A DNA stretch of 64,000 bases from Chinchilla lanigera (GCF_000276665.1 NW_004955446.1:9098818-9162817), one strand, 5' to 3'; counted from the stretch's first letter, positions 1-11,939 are shown. The notes: generated by a model not told the origin, from the sequence alone. Translations and numbers: made by a program.

Positions 1-149
1 TAGATTGTACAAATATACACAAAATAGAACGACACAGATTTCCACTGTAGTCACATAGTATAAGTCATTGGCTACTGGTGAGCACATACATTATCTGCCT
101 TTGGGTTAAATATCTAGACTTGATCCTTTTAACAATTTGGTCCACAGTC
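1..149. other. Unassigned AT-rich flank
   Basis: No repeat or gene is recognised here. A short open frame begins inside it and runs into the neighbouring SINE, so it is not taken as coding. Confidence 0.4.
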
Positions 150-377
150 TCTTTTTTGCTCTGTTTTATTTGTTGCAGTACTGGAATTAAGCTCAGAGTT
201 TTTATACTAAGCTACAAAGCCAGCCTATTCCACCCTCACCTCCCCATTTTTTTTTCTTTTGAGACAGTCTTGATAGGTTGCTAATTTGGCCAGACTAACT
301 TTGAATTTAGAATCCTCCTGCCTCAGCCCCTCTGGCTGTCAGGACTACAGGCTCATGCCACTATCCTGGCTTGGTCT
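150..377 (-). repeat. Dimeric ID+B1 SINE, antisense
   Basis: The left part (about 175-225) has the reversed ID 3' pattern (GCAGTACTGGAATTAAGCTC). A T-rich linker follows, then a reversed B1 with TTTTGAGACAGTCTTG at the start and CCTCCTGCCTCAGC in the middle. The ID-linker-B1 order matches the dimeric SINEs known from squirrel-like rodents (MEN type). The copy is strongly diverged, so it is old. Confidence 0.6.
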
Positions 378-384
378 TCAGTCT

Positions 385-520
385 TTTAACAAATAATGTC
401 TTGAGAATTCATCGTATATCAGGCACCAAGTAAAGCCCTTGAGACACAATAACAACCAAACAGATGCATTATCCCCAGGCTTAGTGCCTATAATTTAGGG
501 ACAGGAGAGAGGTGATGTGT
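385..520 (-). repeat. L2 LINE fragment, antisense
   Basis: The order 'caggcacca-gtaaagccct-gagacacaataa' resembles the antisense L2 3' region (caggcactgtgctaggcgctgggga...). Divergence is high and the edges are approximate. Confidence 0.4.
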
Positions 521-529
521 TTGAACCAA

Positions 530-2465
530 ATGTAAAATCCTGAAGTGAAGTATGTTATATGACCAAAAAAAGTTCTACTGGAGTGGAAGATGGGAAGCAA
601 CTCCAACCCATTAGGACTCTCATGGGAAGGTAAATACTCATGTCTGGCAGAATGGATCTTCTGAGAAGATCTCGGAGACTTGTGGGACCATCAAGGAGAA
701 TAAGCAAGTGGAAGCCAACAACCATTTTTTCCATTGTGTGCTCTATTTGTGATGATTCTATTCTAGAGCTTGGAAGACAAGTGCTGACTTTTCACTTCCT
801 TCTAATCCCCCACCCAGAAGAGAATCTTCCTCTTCCCCCCCACTTTCTTCCTCCTCTCTTGTCTCCTCAACAACCAGAACTTCTTCCACGTCTGCCACCA
901 TCAGAACTGCACCATCTTCTTCCCTACCCTCAGGCTCTAAATTTGAACCTCCCACCTGGCAGGACTCTAAAGGCCAATTGATGAAGTCAAGTAGATTTCT
1001 AGAAAACATTCATTCAGATTCAAAATACCTAGGACTCCTTGTGTAGTCATGGTTGTGCTAATATCTGTATTTGCATTCAAATTCCTAGAGTCAAGATTTC
1101 AGCCTAAAACTTTCAAGTAATTGCTTAGATATCACAATAAGGCTATCTAGATTTATAATAAAAATAATTTATGTTAATCAGTCTCCTGTTCCTTTGTAAA
1201 ACCCAGTGATGGAGTGGGGCGCTTCTCTTGGACAGCTTTGCTAAGAGAGAGTCTCACTCTTGGTCCCAAATCTGTGGAAAAGAAAAATTCAAGGGAAGAG
1301 GGAGAAAGACAAAATGTATTATCTTTCTAACTAACTTTCATAACCACAGAGGACCGGCCCTAGGTACTAACACACAAATCTTAAGGACAATTTTCTCAGA
1401 CTCCAAAATTCTTCTCAATCCCCATCTCAGTATCAGTCACTCTACAACCTCTGCTTGTCCCTGGGCAGCTACTTGTACCCAGGATTCCTACTCCAAGGTT
1501 CCCCTGTGGTATTTTTAATAGTGATGTTTGATGCTGCAGCCAGCTTCTCTGTGGTTTGGGAGTTAAATAGGATGCAGTGATGTGGTGCGCTGTAATAGGT
1601 TTTGGAGGAATGTTAGGATAAATCAAATTCCAAAGAAGATAGCACCTGAAAGAATCTGGTTCTTTTTTGAAAGAGCTTAATACTGAAGAAGGGAGGGCTT
1701 AGAGATTCCCAGTGACCCCTAAATGATCAAGATGAAATATTTTACTGCAGATCAAATTGAGTTTGGGGTTAGTTTTCAACTCACATGAAGAGTATTTACT
1801 TTGATTCACTAGTTTTTGCTCACCTACTTCTTTCCTGTTTGCTTTTCTGCCTGGCTAAGCCTTAAGATGTAATCTACTTTAAGAGAAAATAGTGCTCAAG
1901 GGGAGGGGAATAATTAACACCTTTCCTTAAAGCACTAGCCCCTCTGAGCTGGTAAGTGCCAAGTTTAGGTAATTACCATTGCTGCTACTACCAAACAGGC
2001 CTGACAACTGTTCCTATTCTGACACCCTAGCCCATGCTGGGAACAAACATTGCAGGAGTCCATAGCCTAATAACGGTCAGCCTTTCCTTTGAGTAGTGGT
2101 TACATATCTTTGGTATATTTGAATCATATGTGGTTTTAGGGTAATGGAAAGATTTTTTTCCTGCTACTTAATATAAAACCAGTTCTTAAAGATGCATGTG
2201 TTTATGTATACACACATACATATCCATGTACCAAATGTATATATTTATATATTTTACCTACATATATAAATTTGCTTTTGGGAAATGTTTTTATTTCCAG
2301 TAACTCTTTATTATAGGCTAATGAATAACCTATTGTCTATGGAGTTCCTTTAAAATGTCTTCTTTGTTAATAGATGTATTCTAGGGGAAATAGGTTATAT
2401 GTAAAATACAATTAATCACCAACTAAAATAATGAAAAGTAACTCATTTTAAGCATTTATTATACC
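530..2465. other. Unassigned stretch with one 113-codon open frame
   Basis: No repeat family was recognised. An open frame at 640-981 (+) encodes a leucine/proline-rich tail translated from a pyrimidine-rich tract (about 800-930). The opposite strand gives an 83-codon Glu-rich frame. Both are explained by the purine/pyrimidine bias, and neither shows a domain or a convincing exon boundary. I do not call a gene. Confidence 0.45.
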
Positions 2466-2469
2466 AAAT

Positions 2470-2660
2470 CCTGGGCTACACTTATTCTTCCTCTGCTCTC
2501 TGCCCTCCCCTCCTTTGATCCCCTTCCCATTTACAAAAGATCTATCTCCATATTTCTATTATCTATCTTTTATTTTGCTCTTTATTTACACTTTGGGTTT
2601 CTCGTATAAGAGAAACCAGGCAATATTTGGGTTTTTGGAAAGTTCAAGTAGGGAAGGTTT
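2470..2660 (-). repeat. L1 3'-UTR fragment, antisense
   Basis: Its reverse complement closely follows the L1 3' end at 51430-51580. Both have a 'taaataaagagcaaaata' block, then 'agatctttt' and 'atgggaaggggat'. The same block recurs at 61600-61760 (antisense). This internal comparison assigns all three to one L1 3'-UTR family. Confidence 0.7.
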
Positions 2661-2664
2661 CAAA

Positions 2665-3140
2665 GGAAATCCAAAGACCTGTGTGCAGCCTATAAACCAT
2701 ATTTTTGAACATATCATCATCATCATAACTCCAGAGTAATGAATTTAATCAGCACATATTTTTGCCATTAAGTGATTTATATACTGTAATAAACTTTTAA
2801 ACAATTTACATTAAATTTGCCTTTTTCTTTCCTGGTCTGGTTGATTGCAAGGTGCTAGAAGATAGATTTTGTTGAACTCAAACTTTCTGAAACCGCATGG
2901 TACTGGATGTAAATGTGCCATCAGTTCTCAAAATTCTCTCTTGAGACATCAGAGCCATGTCATGTCCAACCAGTTATCTATAAAGCTGATTTCAATAGCT
3001 GAAGGATGAAGACCGATGTTCCAAACACCACTTACCTTTTTTTCTTATTGAGCAATCCAGTGAATAGAATTCATTGACATACTTTTGTCTTCACTTTCTG
3101 GGTACATATATATACTGTGTCATTCTGTTTTGTCTGAAAA
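2665..3140. other. Unassigned unique sequence
   Basis: AT-rich unique DNA with no recognised repeat, gene or regulatory site. Confidence 0.4.
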
Positions 3141-3184
3141 TATCATATATAGCCTTATAGTTCTTTGCAAAAGTGGTTTGGAGT

Positions 3185-3345
3185 GAAATAGTAGGACATG
3201 AGGGTTGGAAGGGATCTCACGGACCATCAGTGCAAGGGTCCCTTTGAGAGACAAGGGAAGTGAAACCACAGTATTCTGAGTTCTTAGCAAGGTCAAGGCT
3301 GGTCAGTGGCCAGAACTCACAACTCCTGACCCACACAGCACACTT
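3185..3345. repeat. Possible ancient mammalian repeat
   Basis: The phrase 'gggttggaagggatctcacggaccatc' pattern, followed by 'agacaagggaagtgaaacc' and 'caaggtcaaggctggtcagtggcc', resembles an old dispersed mammalian repeat with a MIR/core-like end. The family is not resolved and the call rests on pattern memory only. Confidence 0.3.
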
Positions 3346-3914
3346 GGTTTTGTACACAGCAGCCTGCCTTAGTTAAGAACAAAAAGGAGAATTCTTTTCT
3401 CTTTACTAGCAGAAAGTTAGACTAATAAAGTCACAGAAGAGGTTTCTCTTTTATAAGCCATAGGGAAATTCCTGAGGTTTGTTCATCTGCTTGGCCCTAT
3501 GGTCTTTAAAGCATGTGGTAGCATCTATAATTGATAAAAGTGAAAACATATGACTCAAGTGGTTGAAGTACCTTTACCTTACTGTGCTCTGATAAGCAAC
3601 ATGAATGGAGTTAGATGCTGTGACAAGTAGCAAACCAATACCAGTCCTGTGGAATTGAAACTTTAGACTCTATCGTGAGTTTTCCCACAGTGGTCAAGCC
3701 AATACTGGTTCCAAGCTATAGGTGTAGAACCAAGTCAGCTGAGGCATCAAATACTTTTTATAAAACTCCATTTGAATAATTAGAAAGAATACAAGAAGCA
3801 TAGGAATTACATTATTGGTGAACATGCCTCTGCTTCATTAAGTAGGATATTGGAATGCCCTTTGTTTTATCACTTTGTAATGATGTGAACAGCGTGAGAT
3901 ATTGTTTTGCAATG

Positions 3915-4145
3915 CTGTAATAATTACATTATTTATTAAGTGCTTGCATGTCCCAAGTCTAAGCTTTTTGTGTACATATTATCATTTCATCCTCGCAATT
4001 ATGACTGGATATAATGTTATTCCCATTTTAATAAGAAGACATGGGGTTTGCCCTAATTAACTCTCTCAAGGGCACACAGTGAGTGCTGTAGCTGGAGGGC
4101 ACACTGGGTCAGGCTGACCCAATAACCTCTTAATCCCCTATGCTA
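3915..4145 (-). repeat. MIR SINE, antisense
   Basis: Elements in order: 'ttattaagtgcttgcatgtc', 'cattttaataagaagacatgg', 'caagggcacacagtgagtgc', 'taacctcttaa'. These are the antisense MIR landmarks (short-interspersed tRNA-core family). Nearly full length, old. Confidence 0.65.
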
Positions 4146-4149
4146 AATC

Positions 4150-5295
4150 AATTTCTCTGTTCATGTGTATATCTGCTTGATCCTTGAGTTGATTTATGGA
4201 TGGTGACATTTAATTTCAGTTTTCTTCAAAATAGAACTCTGACTATAAAAACCAGTCAAATGGTCTGAAGTTTGCATTGGAATAAAAGTTTAGAGATATC
4301 TATGCATTTAAGTACATATGGAAGACAAGGGAGGAGAGAGGAAGGGAAATAAATTGAAACAGGAAAGGAAAATAAAGGAAACTCAGTAGTGAGCTTATAG
4401 GACCTTAATTAATAGGTGTTTATGTATAGAAATCTTAGGATATATTTCTTAATATGCCTTTATAGTCTAACTCCCAAATAGCCAATCATTTACAGATCAT
4501 TCTTTATAACCATTATGAAATCTCATTTTAGTAAGAAAAGGTTTCTTCTGAGTTCCTTGAGAAAGACCTTAAGGAAAGAATTTTGAAAACTTTTTCTGGA
4601 AACTACTGTAAAAATTCTCATTCCGTGCAAGATTTTTTTTGTTGCAGTGATTTCTGCCAGAGAGATTTTGTGCTAGTAAAGTATAATCTGTCAAGTTATC
4701 ATTGAGACAAAAATGTAAAATTATAAAAGTGTTACTAAAAATATCTGCTCAGATGTCACCCAGTTTAAGAACAACTACTTTTGTGTGATTTCCAGACTCT
4801 CTGATTCTAGAGGGGCTCCTGTTAGTACAAAATCTAGCAAGAAGTCAAGTCACTGACTCAGTGATTAGCCAAAACTGGTTTTTTACTTTTCTTTTAAGCT
4901 GTTTTTTTTTCTGAATAATTTAAAAATCCGATTTTGATTTTGACGATTACAGTCTAAAATCTGCTTTTAAAGGCAACAGTCCAGCACTGGTGACTATTGT
5001 TAAACACAGTGACTTACACTGAAGTTGGACTTCAAAGGGAGGAGAAAGTGAGGTGTGAAAGAGCAGAGCTTGAAAAGAAAAAGTAAATTGAGCCTTCTTA
5101 TAGGTGAGAAAGGATGAAATGCATCTCAAATAGGACAGTATGCAGAAGAGAGAGGACAGACCTAAAATTGTCTGCATAGGGCTCGTGGCTGCTAGAAGGG
5201 CCCTGTTATTTTCCTTAGCTCTTGGACCCTCCAGTGCCATGTAATTTCACAACTGTTCATTTTTTTTAGCTCTTATTTTTTTTTCCCCTGCAGTT
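4150..5295. other. Unassigned unique sequence
   Basis: AT-rich unique DNA. A 97-codon antisense open frame at 4947-5240 has no recognisable domain and is probably chance. Nothing else is supported. Confidence 0.4.
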
Positions 5296-5304
5296 AGTAC
5301 CAGT

Positions 5305-5520
5305 CTAGAATTATTCATTCACTCATTTGCCTGAATTTCAAGTTTTGTGCAAGACAACGGGGTAGAGCCAGCCTCGAATATTGTGTCCCTGACTTGGGAA
5401 CAGATGAGGCAGAAGTCGGAGTGGGCCTTGGGTGACATGACCTAACCACTTCCCACAGGGCAGAGGGAGAAAACGTAAAGATAATTAGGAACTCAGAAAG
5501 GAGTCCCTCAGAAATATAAG
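5305..5520 (-). repeat. L2 LINE fragment, antisense
   Basis: Begins with 'attcattcactcatttgcctg' and is followed by a degraded antisense L2 body. Low conservation; the right edge is uncertain. Confidence 0.35.
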
Positions 5521-7640
5521 AACCTCAGGTCCTATCCCACTTAAAGCCCCTTATGAAAGGCAGCAAATTGGCTGCTGGGGAAAGTTCCAAGATGACGGGG
5601 CTGTAGTTCTGGTCTTCTGAGACATATATAGTGTTTACCTGTGTCTGAAATATCTTCCATGTGCCCAAGCCTGTGTACCGGCATGGCCCCCAAGTGCTCA
5701 CTTAAACATTTCACGTAACAGAAGAGGTCTTTCTTCAGGTAAGGGGCAGGTAAAGGTCTACTCAGAAGGCCTATATATAAGCCTGTAATACAGCGTATGT
5801 GCATAGGGCCAGGAACGGCCCTATGCACAGCGCCACATGCCTTGTTGCTCCTTAACCCCCTTTGCTTTCCAGGAAGGGAAAGGTGTTCCAAGAACTTCTT
5901 CAGCACTTCCAAAGTGACAAGGAACATGACCCTGCAATTGCCCTTGGTCTCAACTTTGTTAATGAATAACAGAATAAGGGATCTTGTAACAATTATTTTA
6001 CCTCTCTGAGCCTATGAGCTATGAACACTACATTTGAAGACCGTTCCAGATGTGAACAGCCTGGAGATTGCTAACATAACTAACTTGGGCAAGATGGTTT
6101 GCTCTCGAAAAGTAAATGATGTGTTTACACTGTGGTATAAATTACTCTCTGGGTATATTTTAATGTTACAGGTTCAAAGAAATTAATGTCTTCTGTGAAT
6201 CTTCACATAGCAAAATTTGTACAAAATATATTTTGTTAGGGGTTAAAAAATCTCTAAGCAAATTGCCCTTGAGCCTACCAGTTGCATTTTCTTTGCAGAT
6301 ATAGACCCTGACATCCCTGTAATCTTCCTCTTGCCATATAAGTAAAATATCCATGGTAGTTTTTAGCTTGTTAGCCCCTAGAAATAAATAGATGTTTCTT
6401 CCTGATTTTACAAGTGGCATGTGTATATATACAGGCAATTTTGCTCACAGAAGGGTGTTCCCCTGAATCAAGCTAGACCTTTACATCCTTTACAGAATGA
6501 CTGTCTTATTGACCCTAAAAGGCAAAGATGTTAAACCTTTATGACAGAATCACATCAAGGAATATTACTTTTTCTCCAGTTTCTGTCTTTATAATAAGAG
6601 TACCTGCCGCGTCAAATTCTTGATCTTTTGGGGCTAACACTTATAACTACTAGAATATAGCTGTCTTTTTACGAGTTGTGAAAAGACTCAAGCAAAGAAT
6701 TTTTTCTAATGTTTTTCCCTAATATTCTTATAAGTAACCTCTGGCTTTCTTTACTAGAGCTTACAATAAGATAACCCTTAATTTAAGAACTTCCACATTC
6801 ACTGATACCTAGTTTACCACTTCCCTTTTTGCAAAATGAATGTGTACAGAAGGGTCTACATTTCCAATCCCCAAAAGTGTTACAGTGACCATTAAATTTC
6901 CAAGCCAAGAAACAAATTAACTCCTCCATCCCTGAATTTATCTTCCAACCCAGCCTGTTCAAGACTTCTTTAATTAGGCCCAATTTGCAGGAAATGACTT
7001 GACTGAAATTTATAGCCACACTGAGACACGCAGCTCAAGAGAGTTATTAGCCCAGACATCATCTCAAGCTTTTAAAGCAAGTGGATTAGTTGACGGAAGT
7101 ATAGCCCTCTGCAGTAATTACATGAGTACAAGTTAAAACTGCTTCATCTTCCCAGCATGCCTAAGTGTTGCCCTTAAGAAGGATGCTGTCTTCTAGCCAG
7201 CCTGGCTGTGCACCTGGCACTGTATCTGTATGCATTCTCATCTTGTTTGTCAATTTGGGCAGTGTAACATTATTTTACCCTTATGCCTCTCATTCAGTCC
7301 CACTCCCCCTAAAGATGGATTAGTATTTCTGGACTCTATCATCCTAGTTTTATAACTTACGTTTCACATTTGTATGTTTGTTGGCAGAAATAGAACAACA
7401 GCAAGACCTAAAGAAACCTAGACTTTTTTTGCATGTACCAGTAGACACTGAAATTGTTGTAGAAAATGTTTGTGTGTCCTCCTGTGAAAATCCTCCCTCC
7501 TCCTGCACATGACTGTCAGAGGACTTCTGTGTAAGAAGCAGTTCTGATTGTATTTCTTATGGTGGTACCCACTGACAAGTCTGCAGTGCTTTCAGGGTAA
7601 AGCTTAAACCTGTAGACTCTTCACCTAGAAATAATGTCCT
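5521..7640. other. Repeat-poor stretch, no gene called
   Basis: About 2.1 kb without a recognised repeat. A 128-codon antisense frame at 5541-5927 overlaps a 70-codon sense frame and has no domain. The part at 6940-7200 is free of low-complexity tracts and could be a conserved non-coding element, but conservation cannot be judged from one sequence. Confidence 0.35.
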
Positions 7641-7644
7641 GCGA

Positions 7645-7850
7645 TAAAGTGACCAGGAGCTTTGGTATTAGATTTCCTTGGCCTTAAATAGTGGGTCAGT
7701 TCAGGTGTAACCTTTCTCATCTCCTCTTTCCTCAGCTACATAATGGAGTAACACACATTGTCAGAGGGTTGTTGGAATACTCATAGGAGATTCCAGTTTT
7801 AAAAGGCCTGGCACAAATCAAATGCTCAATAAGTATCGTGCCTTTTCTCC
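7645..7850 (+). repeat. MIR SINE, sense
   Basis: Landmarks in order: 'ggtattagatttccttgg', 'tgtaacctttctcatctcc', 'tttcctcagctacataatgg', 'gagggttgttggaatactca', 'ggcctggcacaaatcaaatg', 'ctcaataagtatcg'. This is the sense MIR layout through its 3' end. Confidence 0.75.
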
Positions 7851-8194
7851 TACCTCGCTCTCATCATCTGGCCCCACTGCCCCCTGACGCCTCTTCCTCT
7901 CATCCATGTGCCCTTCCTTCCAGAGCATGCTTTTATAGCAGCCCACAGTTTATAGTTTTAGGATTCAGCCATGCTCATCTGCGCCTCTGTATTTTATAGT
8001 ATAATGTTGCATCACCCTGAGTGGCTTCTCCACCATCACTTTTTACAGAAAATTGCAGGGTGACTCCTTGCTCCTTGAGATAACAGTTCCTGAAATCCTT
8101 CTGAGTTTAAGCCTTCCTCCTCTATATAACCATAAAACTTTCACACATCTCTTTCCTTTTACAAATGTCATCATATCACAGTTTCATCTGTCTT

Positions 8195-8310
8195 CTGTAA
8201 TGTAGTTAGAACTTCTGGGAGGGCATTCTGTGTTTCATTTATCTGTGACAGCCCTGCACTCTACTCATGCCTACCAAATATGGGTTAAATATTGAATGAA
8301 TTGTCCAGAG
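8195..8310 (+). repeat. L2 3'-end fragment, sense
   Basis: Matches the L2 terminal pattern: 'gggagggcattctgtgtttc', then 'cagccctgcactc', ending 'aaatattgaatgaattg'. Short and diverged. Confidence 0.4.
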
Positions 8311-8337
8311 GGAAGAAAAACCATGGTTTTGAGAAAT

Positions 8338-8692
8338 GTGGTATATGGGTCAGATTTATGTCACTGTGACAAAACACCTGACATAAATCAACTTAATGGA
8401 GGAAAAGTTTCAAAGATTTTAGTCCATGGTTGACCAGTTCCATTGCTGTGGGCCTGAGGAGAGGTAGAAAAGTATGGCAGAAGGAAGTGGTAGAAGAAAG
8501 CTGCTCACTTCTTGGCAGCCAGGAAGCAGAGAAAGCAAGAGAGCAGGAAGGGTAGAAACCAGAGATGAGACACAGTCCTAAACTTCATGCCCCTGTAATC
8601 CAGTCCTTCCAAACAGGCTCAGGCTGGGGACATAGCTTAGCAGCACAGTGCCTGCCTGGCAAGTGCAAGGTCCTGAGTTTGATTCTCTGTAC

Positions 8693-8739
<47 letters not shown>

Positions 8740-8906
8740 GCTCTACCTCTTACATTTACAGTACTTTGCAATAATGTTGGCAACTTGTATCTCATCAGTG
8801 GATGAATTCACTGATGAATTTGAAGTCCTCATGATCTAATCACCTTCCAAAAGCCCTATGAACATGTGAAAATGTGGGGGGAACATTTTAGATCTAGACA
8901 CCAACA
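8338..8906 (-). mobile_element. MaLR-type LTR, antisense, split by an ID SINE
   Basis: A solo LTR of the ERVL-MaLR kind in reverse. It starts 'tatatgggtcag...cactgtgac', has 'agtccatggttgacc' and 'ggcagccaggaagcagagaa', and ends 'ctagacaccaaca'. An ID SINE with a CA tail (8620-8734) interrupts it. Other copies in the window (15.8, 30.5, 32.1, 46.7 kb) share the first half. No internal retroviral sequence or ORF is present. Confidence 0.65.
8610..8744 (+). mobile_element. ID SINE with TSD and CA-repeat tail
   Basis: Body 8620-8693 contains the pol III A-box region (catagcttagcagcacag) and B-box-like gagtttgattc. The tail has become a (CA)n microsatellite at 8696-8734. The direct repeat aaacaggctc at 8610-8619 and 8735-8744 (the last bases overlap the tail end) is the TSD. 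It is inserted in the MaLR LTR and is therefore younger than it. Confidence 0.85.
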
Positions 8907-8950
8907 GGTGGCACAGCTGCTGATCTATCAGTGGAAGAAACAACATGTCC

Positions 8951-9535
8951 ATTGTGCGTGGTGCGCACACCCTGTAATATTCCAGCACTCTAGGAGGCTG
9001 ATAATGGAGGATCAAAAGTTCAAGCCTGTTACAGTTTGTGTCTGCATGTCCCCCAAAGACTCATACACTCATGGGGCAGGCTTCCAGAGTTTATGACTGA
9101 TTCATGGTGCAATGTTGGGATTATGGGTGTAAGTGCTACACCCGCTCTGGGGCGGGTAGTTTGCATACAATATAAGGGAGAGAAAGAGGCTTGCTCCCCC
9201 TGCTGCTCCTTGCTTTTTTGCTCCATCTGCTTTTGCTGTTTTCCACTGCTGTAAACTGTTGTCCTCAGCCATATGCCACTCTGCCTTGGAGCCAGCCAAG
9301 TGTGGACTGAAATCTCCACAAACTGAGCTAAATATACCTTTTCCTCTTTAATGAGGGCATCAGGTATTTTGTCTCAGCAAGGAGAGAAAAGTTACTAAGG
9401 CAAAGCCCAACTTAGGTAACTTATCCACTTAGTGAGAACCTGTCTCAAAATTTAAAAATTAATAATGGGCTGGGGTTATGGCTCTGTATAAATTCCCAGT
9501 GCTGCTCCCCCCAAAAGCAGTACACACCCCCTAAA
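8951..9535 (+). repeat. B1+ID dimeric SINE, sense, split by an LTR
   Basis: The B1 left half (gcgtggtgcgcac...ccagcactctaggagg...) ends at 9026. The B1 right half resumes at 9403 (gagaacctgtctcaaaat), followed by an A-rich linker and an ID-like unit (gggctggggttatggctc...). Removing the LTR restores a single dimer, proving the insertion order. Confidence 0.75.
9027..9402 (+). mobile_element. Solo MaLR-type LTR with 5-bp TSD
   Basis: A 376-bp LTR starting TGTTACAGTTTGTG and ending TTACTAAGGCA, flanked by aagcc at 9022-9026 and 9403-9407. The TG...CA ends and 5-bp duplication are what LTR integration leaves. It has a gagctaaatatacct 3' region, like the polyadenylation part of MaLR LTRs. No internal region is present, so it formed by LTR-LTR recombination. 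Confidence 0.85.
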
Positions 9536-9540
9536 TGGAC

Positions 9541-10290
9541 AAAATGTTGGAAGTAAAAGGTTAGATGGTTTATCAATACTTTGAGGTTTTCCTTTTATAG
9601 GAAGTGTTAGAAAACATACTCAAACTGAAATAGTTTTAGCTTTCCTTCAAGCAAATGGCTACTGTGAGCATATGTCTGAAATCAATACCAACGCAATCAT
9701 GAAAAACACACTTGATAACTGCATTTCTGGTGCTATTCTTGACCTTCAAACATTCCCTGATTTCAGGGATAAAATTGGAGCAATGTGAGTCCCCAGTATT
9801 GGGCTTCCCTCTTGGCATGCACATCAACAATGAGATCCTTCCGGGACTTCTCCTTGAACCTTGGAGGGTCATAAGAGCAAATATGTGGTCACAGCACTGC
9901 GCTGCAACTGGGAATAATGTCATTCTTCCGTTCCTAGTCAGTTTTTCCCAGCAGAGTATTCTGGGTCATAGGAAAAGTGTCAGAAGCATACATATTACTA
10001 ATTATATCTTCTAATCCAGTAGCTTAGCAGGGCTTGTGTGTTTTGAAAGTTTTCCCTAAGTCACCCTCCTTTTTAAACTTAATTTCCTAGATACTATGTG
10101 AATTTTTATGATGAATGCTACTATATCCTTTCCCATCCCACTGAATTTTCCTTTGCCTTCAAAATCATTTTGGATTTATGATTGCTAGACCCATTAATAT
10201 TTTTTCTCATATCCAAATTCCTTCTCACTCAGCTTTTTCACAGTAGTTTCTTTTCATTTGTAAAATTGTATACAAACTTCAGAAAATGAC
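9541..10290. other. Unassigned unique sequence
   Basis: Overlapping antiparallel open frames at 9636-9923 (-) and 9712-10014 (+) have no recognisable domains. No repeat or regulatory site identified. Confidence 0.4.
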
Positions 10291-10293
10291 TGG

Positions 10294-10484
10294 TATTGTT
10301 TTGTTTCATTTTGTGGTACTGGGGACAGAACCCAGGGCCTTCTCACTGAACTCTGTTTTATGTTTTTTATTTTTGAGGTGAAGTTTCACTAAGTTGCCCC
10401 CCAGATGGTTTCAAACTTTCAGTCCTGCTGCCTCAACCTCCCAGAGTGCTAAGATTACAGGTATACACCATCATACCAGACAGA
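10294..10484 (-). repeat. Dimeric ID+B1 SINE, antisense
   Basis: Reversed ID part 'gtggtactggggacagaacc', then a T-rich linker, then reversed B1 'gaagtttcactaagttgccc', 'cctgctgcctcaacctccc' and 'gtgctaagattacagg'. The same architecture occurs at 150-377 and 48960-49192. Confidence 0.75.
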
Positions 10485-10825
10485 TGAATAGTTGGAGAAA
10501 TCCTAATTCAAAAAGTTACATCACCAAAGCAAATGTAGAAATCTTTGCACCAAACGAAAGAGGTGAGAAGAAAGTTAGGACTTCTTGCTGTGGGGAATTG
10601 CAGGTACCCCATGGTGTCTGCAGACAGAGGTACAGGAAAGGTAGGTATAGGCAAAAACTGAAGCACCTCAACTTCTGTCATGCATGAGCCTTCGTACAAA
10701 CTCCAGACAAGCCCAGGGGGACCTGCTGTGTGGTTTGCTTCTCAAAGAGGTATTGCTCAGATGTAGAATACAATAGTGCTATAGCTGGGGAAATCTTGGG
10801 CAAACTGGGATGTGTAGATATTCTA

Positions 10826-10892
10826 CCTTCCCTTTTCTGTCTGTCTGTCTCTGTCTGTGTGTCTGTCTCTGTCTCTGTCTCTCTCTCTCTCA
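10826..10892. repeat. (TCTG)n/(TC)n microsatellite
   Basis: Interrupted CTGT/CTCT repeats running into a pure CT run. It creates Ser/Val-rich and Thr/Glu-rich spurious frames on both strands. Confidence 0.9.
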
Positions 10893-11175
10893 TTCTGGCT
10901 GTAACTAATATTCATGATGTTAGATCAGTAACTCTCTCAGAGAGAGCCCTACTTCTAGTAAACGTCATCAAACAAGAGAGTAGGACAGCAAATATCTGTA
11001 GATGTCACCCATGCCAACTAATTGCATTGTCATGACTGGAGTGAAAAGTTCATGATTTATTGAATATCCTGCTAAAGAAAATTACAAATCTGTTCTCTAC
11101 TGAGCTCTTTTAAATTTAGTGCTATATCTTCAGGTGCTTCATATGGGCTTCCATGGAGATAATGATTTATCTCAT

Positions 11176-11765
11176 ATTATCTGACACATACTATGTTGTT
11201 ACATGCAATAATCTGTTCAACTGTATTGATAGGCATGTGCATCATTTCCAGTTTTCACTACTAGAAATAACGTAAACATCCTTGTACCTGAACATCTTTG
11301 TGTCCTTTTGTGAGGCTATTCATTAAATAAACTCTTAGCTCTGAAATTGAATTTAAAATTTTCATAAATATTGCCAAGCTGCCTTCTGAAAAGATTGTAT
11401 CAAGCTATAAGCCCATCAACAATGTTAGATATACTTGTATTCCCATGGCCTGTGGCCCTGGGATTCACAAGCAATATGTTTTACCACTCTAATTGCAAAT
11501 AAAGTTGATCTTTTTATCTGTTTTGTCCATTTCTCTCAGCCCTCTGTAAACACTCATTAAATAAGTTATCTTTTGCCATTTTAAACTTTCTATGGATGTG
11601 CTATTAGTTGTAGGTATAATAAGAAAATTAATTCCCCATTTCTGCAAAGTTTCTCTGTATTTTATTTTACTTAGGTTTTGTTTAGGGTAGTTGTTTTTTA
11701 TGAAGGCTTTAAAAATATTTTTTCAATTAAATTCATGCTGCTGAAATGATTTCGGGATACTCTAC
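11176..11765 (-). repeat. Old L1 (L1M-type) ORF2/3' region, antisense
   Basis: Landmarks of antisense L1M in order: 'aaataacgtaaacatccttg', 'acatctttgtgtccttttg', 'aaaattttcataaatattgc', 'caagctgccttctgaaaaga', 'agcccatcaacaatgttag', 'tctgttttgtccatttctc'. Many indels; no intact frame. Confidence 0.75.
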
Positions 11766-11769
11766 CCCC

Positions 11770-11865
11770 ATTACATCTTTTAGCCTTGTTTTCCTGCTGT
11801 AGTACCTATCACCAAGTACATTCTCAATAAATATGTTCAGAATGAATAAATAAATATGTAAGTGA
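11770..11865 (+). repeat. L2 3' end, sense
   Basis: 'agtacctatcaccaagtac' then 'ctcaataaatatgttcagaatgaat', the L2 terminal pattern. Confidence 0.5.
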
Positions 11866-11939
11866 TATAATTTGCATCTTTTTATTCCACCTCATGATAT
11901 GTGAAGATTTGGAAAATGAATGCCAGACCATATATTTAA

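Noticed and set aside
640..981. 113-codon open frame with Pro/Leu-rich end
   Set aside because: It is read from a pyrimidine-rich tract, the opposite strand is also open, and there is no domain or exon structure.
8565..8839. Thr-His repeat frames
   Set aside because: They are translations of the CA tail of an ID SINE.
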